16,641 bases of DNA from Flammeovirgaceae bacterium UBA2786 (GTDB lineage Bacteria > Bacteroidota > Bacteroidia > Cytophagales > Cyclobacteriaceae), in the NCBI GenBank assembly GCA_002352225.1, contig DEIA01000055.1, forward strand, positions 1 through 16,641, in the 5' to 3' direction. The notes below the pieces were generated by a model. It saw only the letters and a list, made by a program, of their open reading frames with translations. It was not told the DNA's origin and did no database searches. This document shows positions 16,067-16,641 of the stretch, in pieces. A program made the translations under genes and the position numbers. How positions within the stretch are numbered: the stretch's first letter is position 1; each line of letters begins with the position of its first letter.

Positions 16067-16641
16067 TTATCCATTACTCAAAACTACATCAACCCTTTCT
16101 CCCACTCCCCACCCTGCTCTCAAAGAAAAAACTTTTATCACCCGTTCTTCGTACGTAACCGTAACCAGATAATAACTACCAAAATATTCAATCTGTGCAA
16201 CTAACCACTTCCCTGTTTTCTTTTTAACAACCTTTAGTTGTTCAGGTCGTATAAATTTTCCGTTCAGGTCCGGTTTGCCTAACAACCGGGCAAATTTGTT
16301 ATCAACAAAATTATATTCTCCAAACAAGCGTGCTATGTACTCAGTTTTAGGGTTTTGATAAATTTCGTGTGCGCTTCCTTGCTGCACAATTTTACCCTTC
16401 TTTAACACAACAATACGTTGTGCCCAAGGCAATGTATCTTCAGGGTGATGCGATACCAGCACACAAGTAACACCCAACTTACTTCCAATCTGAGCTACAA
16501 CTTCTTTCAATGTAGCTTTCAACCCGGTATCGAGATGTGAATAGGGTTCATCCAATAACAACACCTGTGGATGGGATAATAACAACCGCGCAATGGCAAT
16601 ACGCTGCTTCTCTCCTCCTGAAAGCTGATCTGTCTTTCGCG
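16067..16641 (-). CDS. ABC transporter ATP-binding protein (partial, N-terminus cut by window edge)
   Basis: The frame is open to the right edge, so 190 C-terminal residues are present. Numbering from the first full codon, the ABC signature LSGGE is at residues 6-10 followed by KQRIAIAR, Walker B VLLLDEP at 26-32, D-loop SHLD, and an H-loop LVSHHPED near 62-69. Walker A and the Q-loop lie outside the window. After the ATPase core comes a TOBE-like region (FIRPEQLKV, then EYFGSYYLVTV), as in importer ATPases of the PotA/CysA/FbpC group, so uptake of an inorganic ion or polyamine is likely but not resolved. The first in-window start-like codon, the TTG at 16585, is not the true start. The partner permease and binding protein would lie beyond the right edge, if present. 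Confidence 0.88.
   Translation of the reverse strand, partial: RKTDQLSGGEKQRIAIARLLLSHPQVLLLDEPYSHLDTGLKATLKEVVAQIGSKLGVTCVLVSHHPEDTLPWAQRIVVLKKGKIVQQGSAHEIYQNPKTEYIARLFGEYNFVDNKFARLLGKPDLNGKFIRPEQLKVVKKKTGKWLVAQIEYFGSYYLVTVTYEERVIKVFSLRAGWGVGERVDVVLSNG

Overview
The window looks like chromosomal DNA of a Bacteroidota bacterium, probably of the Cytophagales type. This rests on the gene families present (a SusC-like TonB-dependent receptor paired with a DUF4249 lipoprotein, PnbA-like exported esterases, a DUF1593 protein, a PVC-type heme/HEAT dehydrogenase), the many Sec and lipoprotein signals, moderate GC, and the near absence of Shine-Dalgarno sequences. The taxonomic call is an inference. 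No rRNA, tRNA, CRISPR array, insertion sequence or phage gene was seen.

Region 1 (1-4000, minus strand) is a likely operon. It starts at 3925 with a secreted type-B carboxylesterase, continues with a second, paralogous esterase, and then a DUF1593 nucleoside-hydrolase-like protein that runs off the left edge. Divergent from it, 75 bp away, is a Nudix-fold regulator of the NrtR/AraR type (4001-4699). A perfect 8-bp inverted repeat lies between the two and overlaps the esterase start codon, so a local regulator-operator-operon circuit for using an esterified carbohydrate or glycoside is plausible.

Region 2 (4702-9591, minus strand) is a second likely operon. It encodes a large exported protein (dehydrogenase-like beta-propeller, HEAT repeats, C-terminal c-type heme domain), then a sarcosine-oxidase-type flavoenzyme, then a bleomycin-resistance-like VOC protein. 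The first two genes are one base apart, and the only strong Shine-Dalgarno site I found lies in the last codons of the first gene.

Region 3 (9733-11787, plus strand) is a single secreted dipeptidyl-peptidase-IV-like S9 peptidase. Region 4 (11927-15399, plus strand) is an outer-membrane uptake pair, a DUF4249 lipoprotein overlapping a TonB-dependent receptor. Region 5 (15556-16641, minus strand) holds a small Cys-rich lipoprotein and the 3' part of an ABC transporter ATPase cut by the right edge.

Three copies of a short GC-rich, partly palindromic repeat lie at 11800, 15500 and 16028 (the last inverted), each downstream of a gene and oriented with it. I see no clear-cut new defence or mobile system. 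The best leads are this repeat family, the Nudix regulator with its palindrome, and the heme-dehydrogenase/flavin-oxidase operon.
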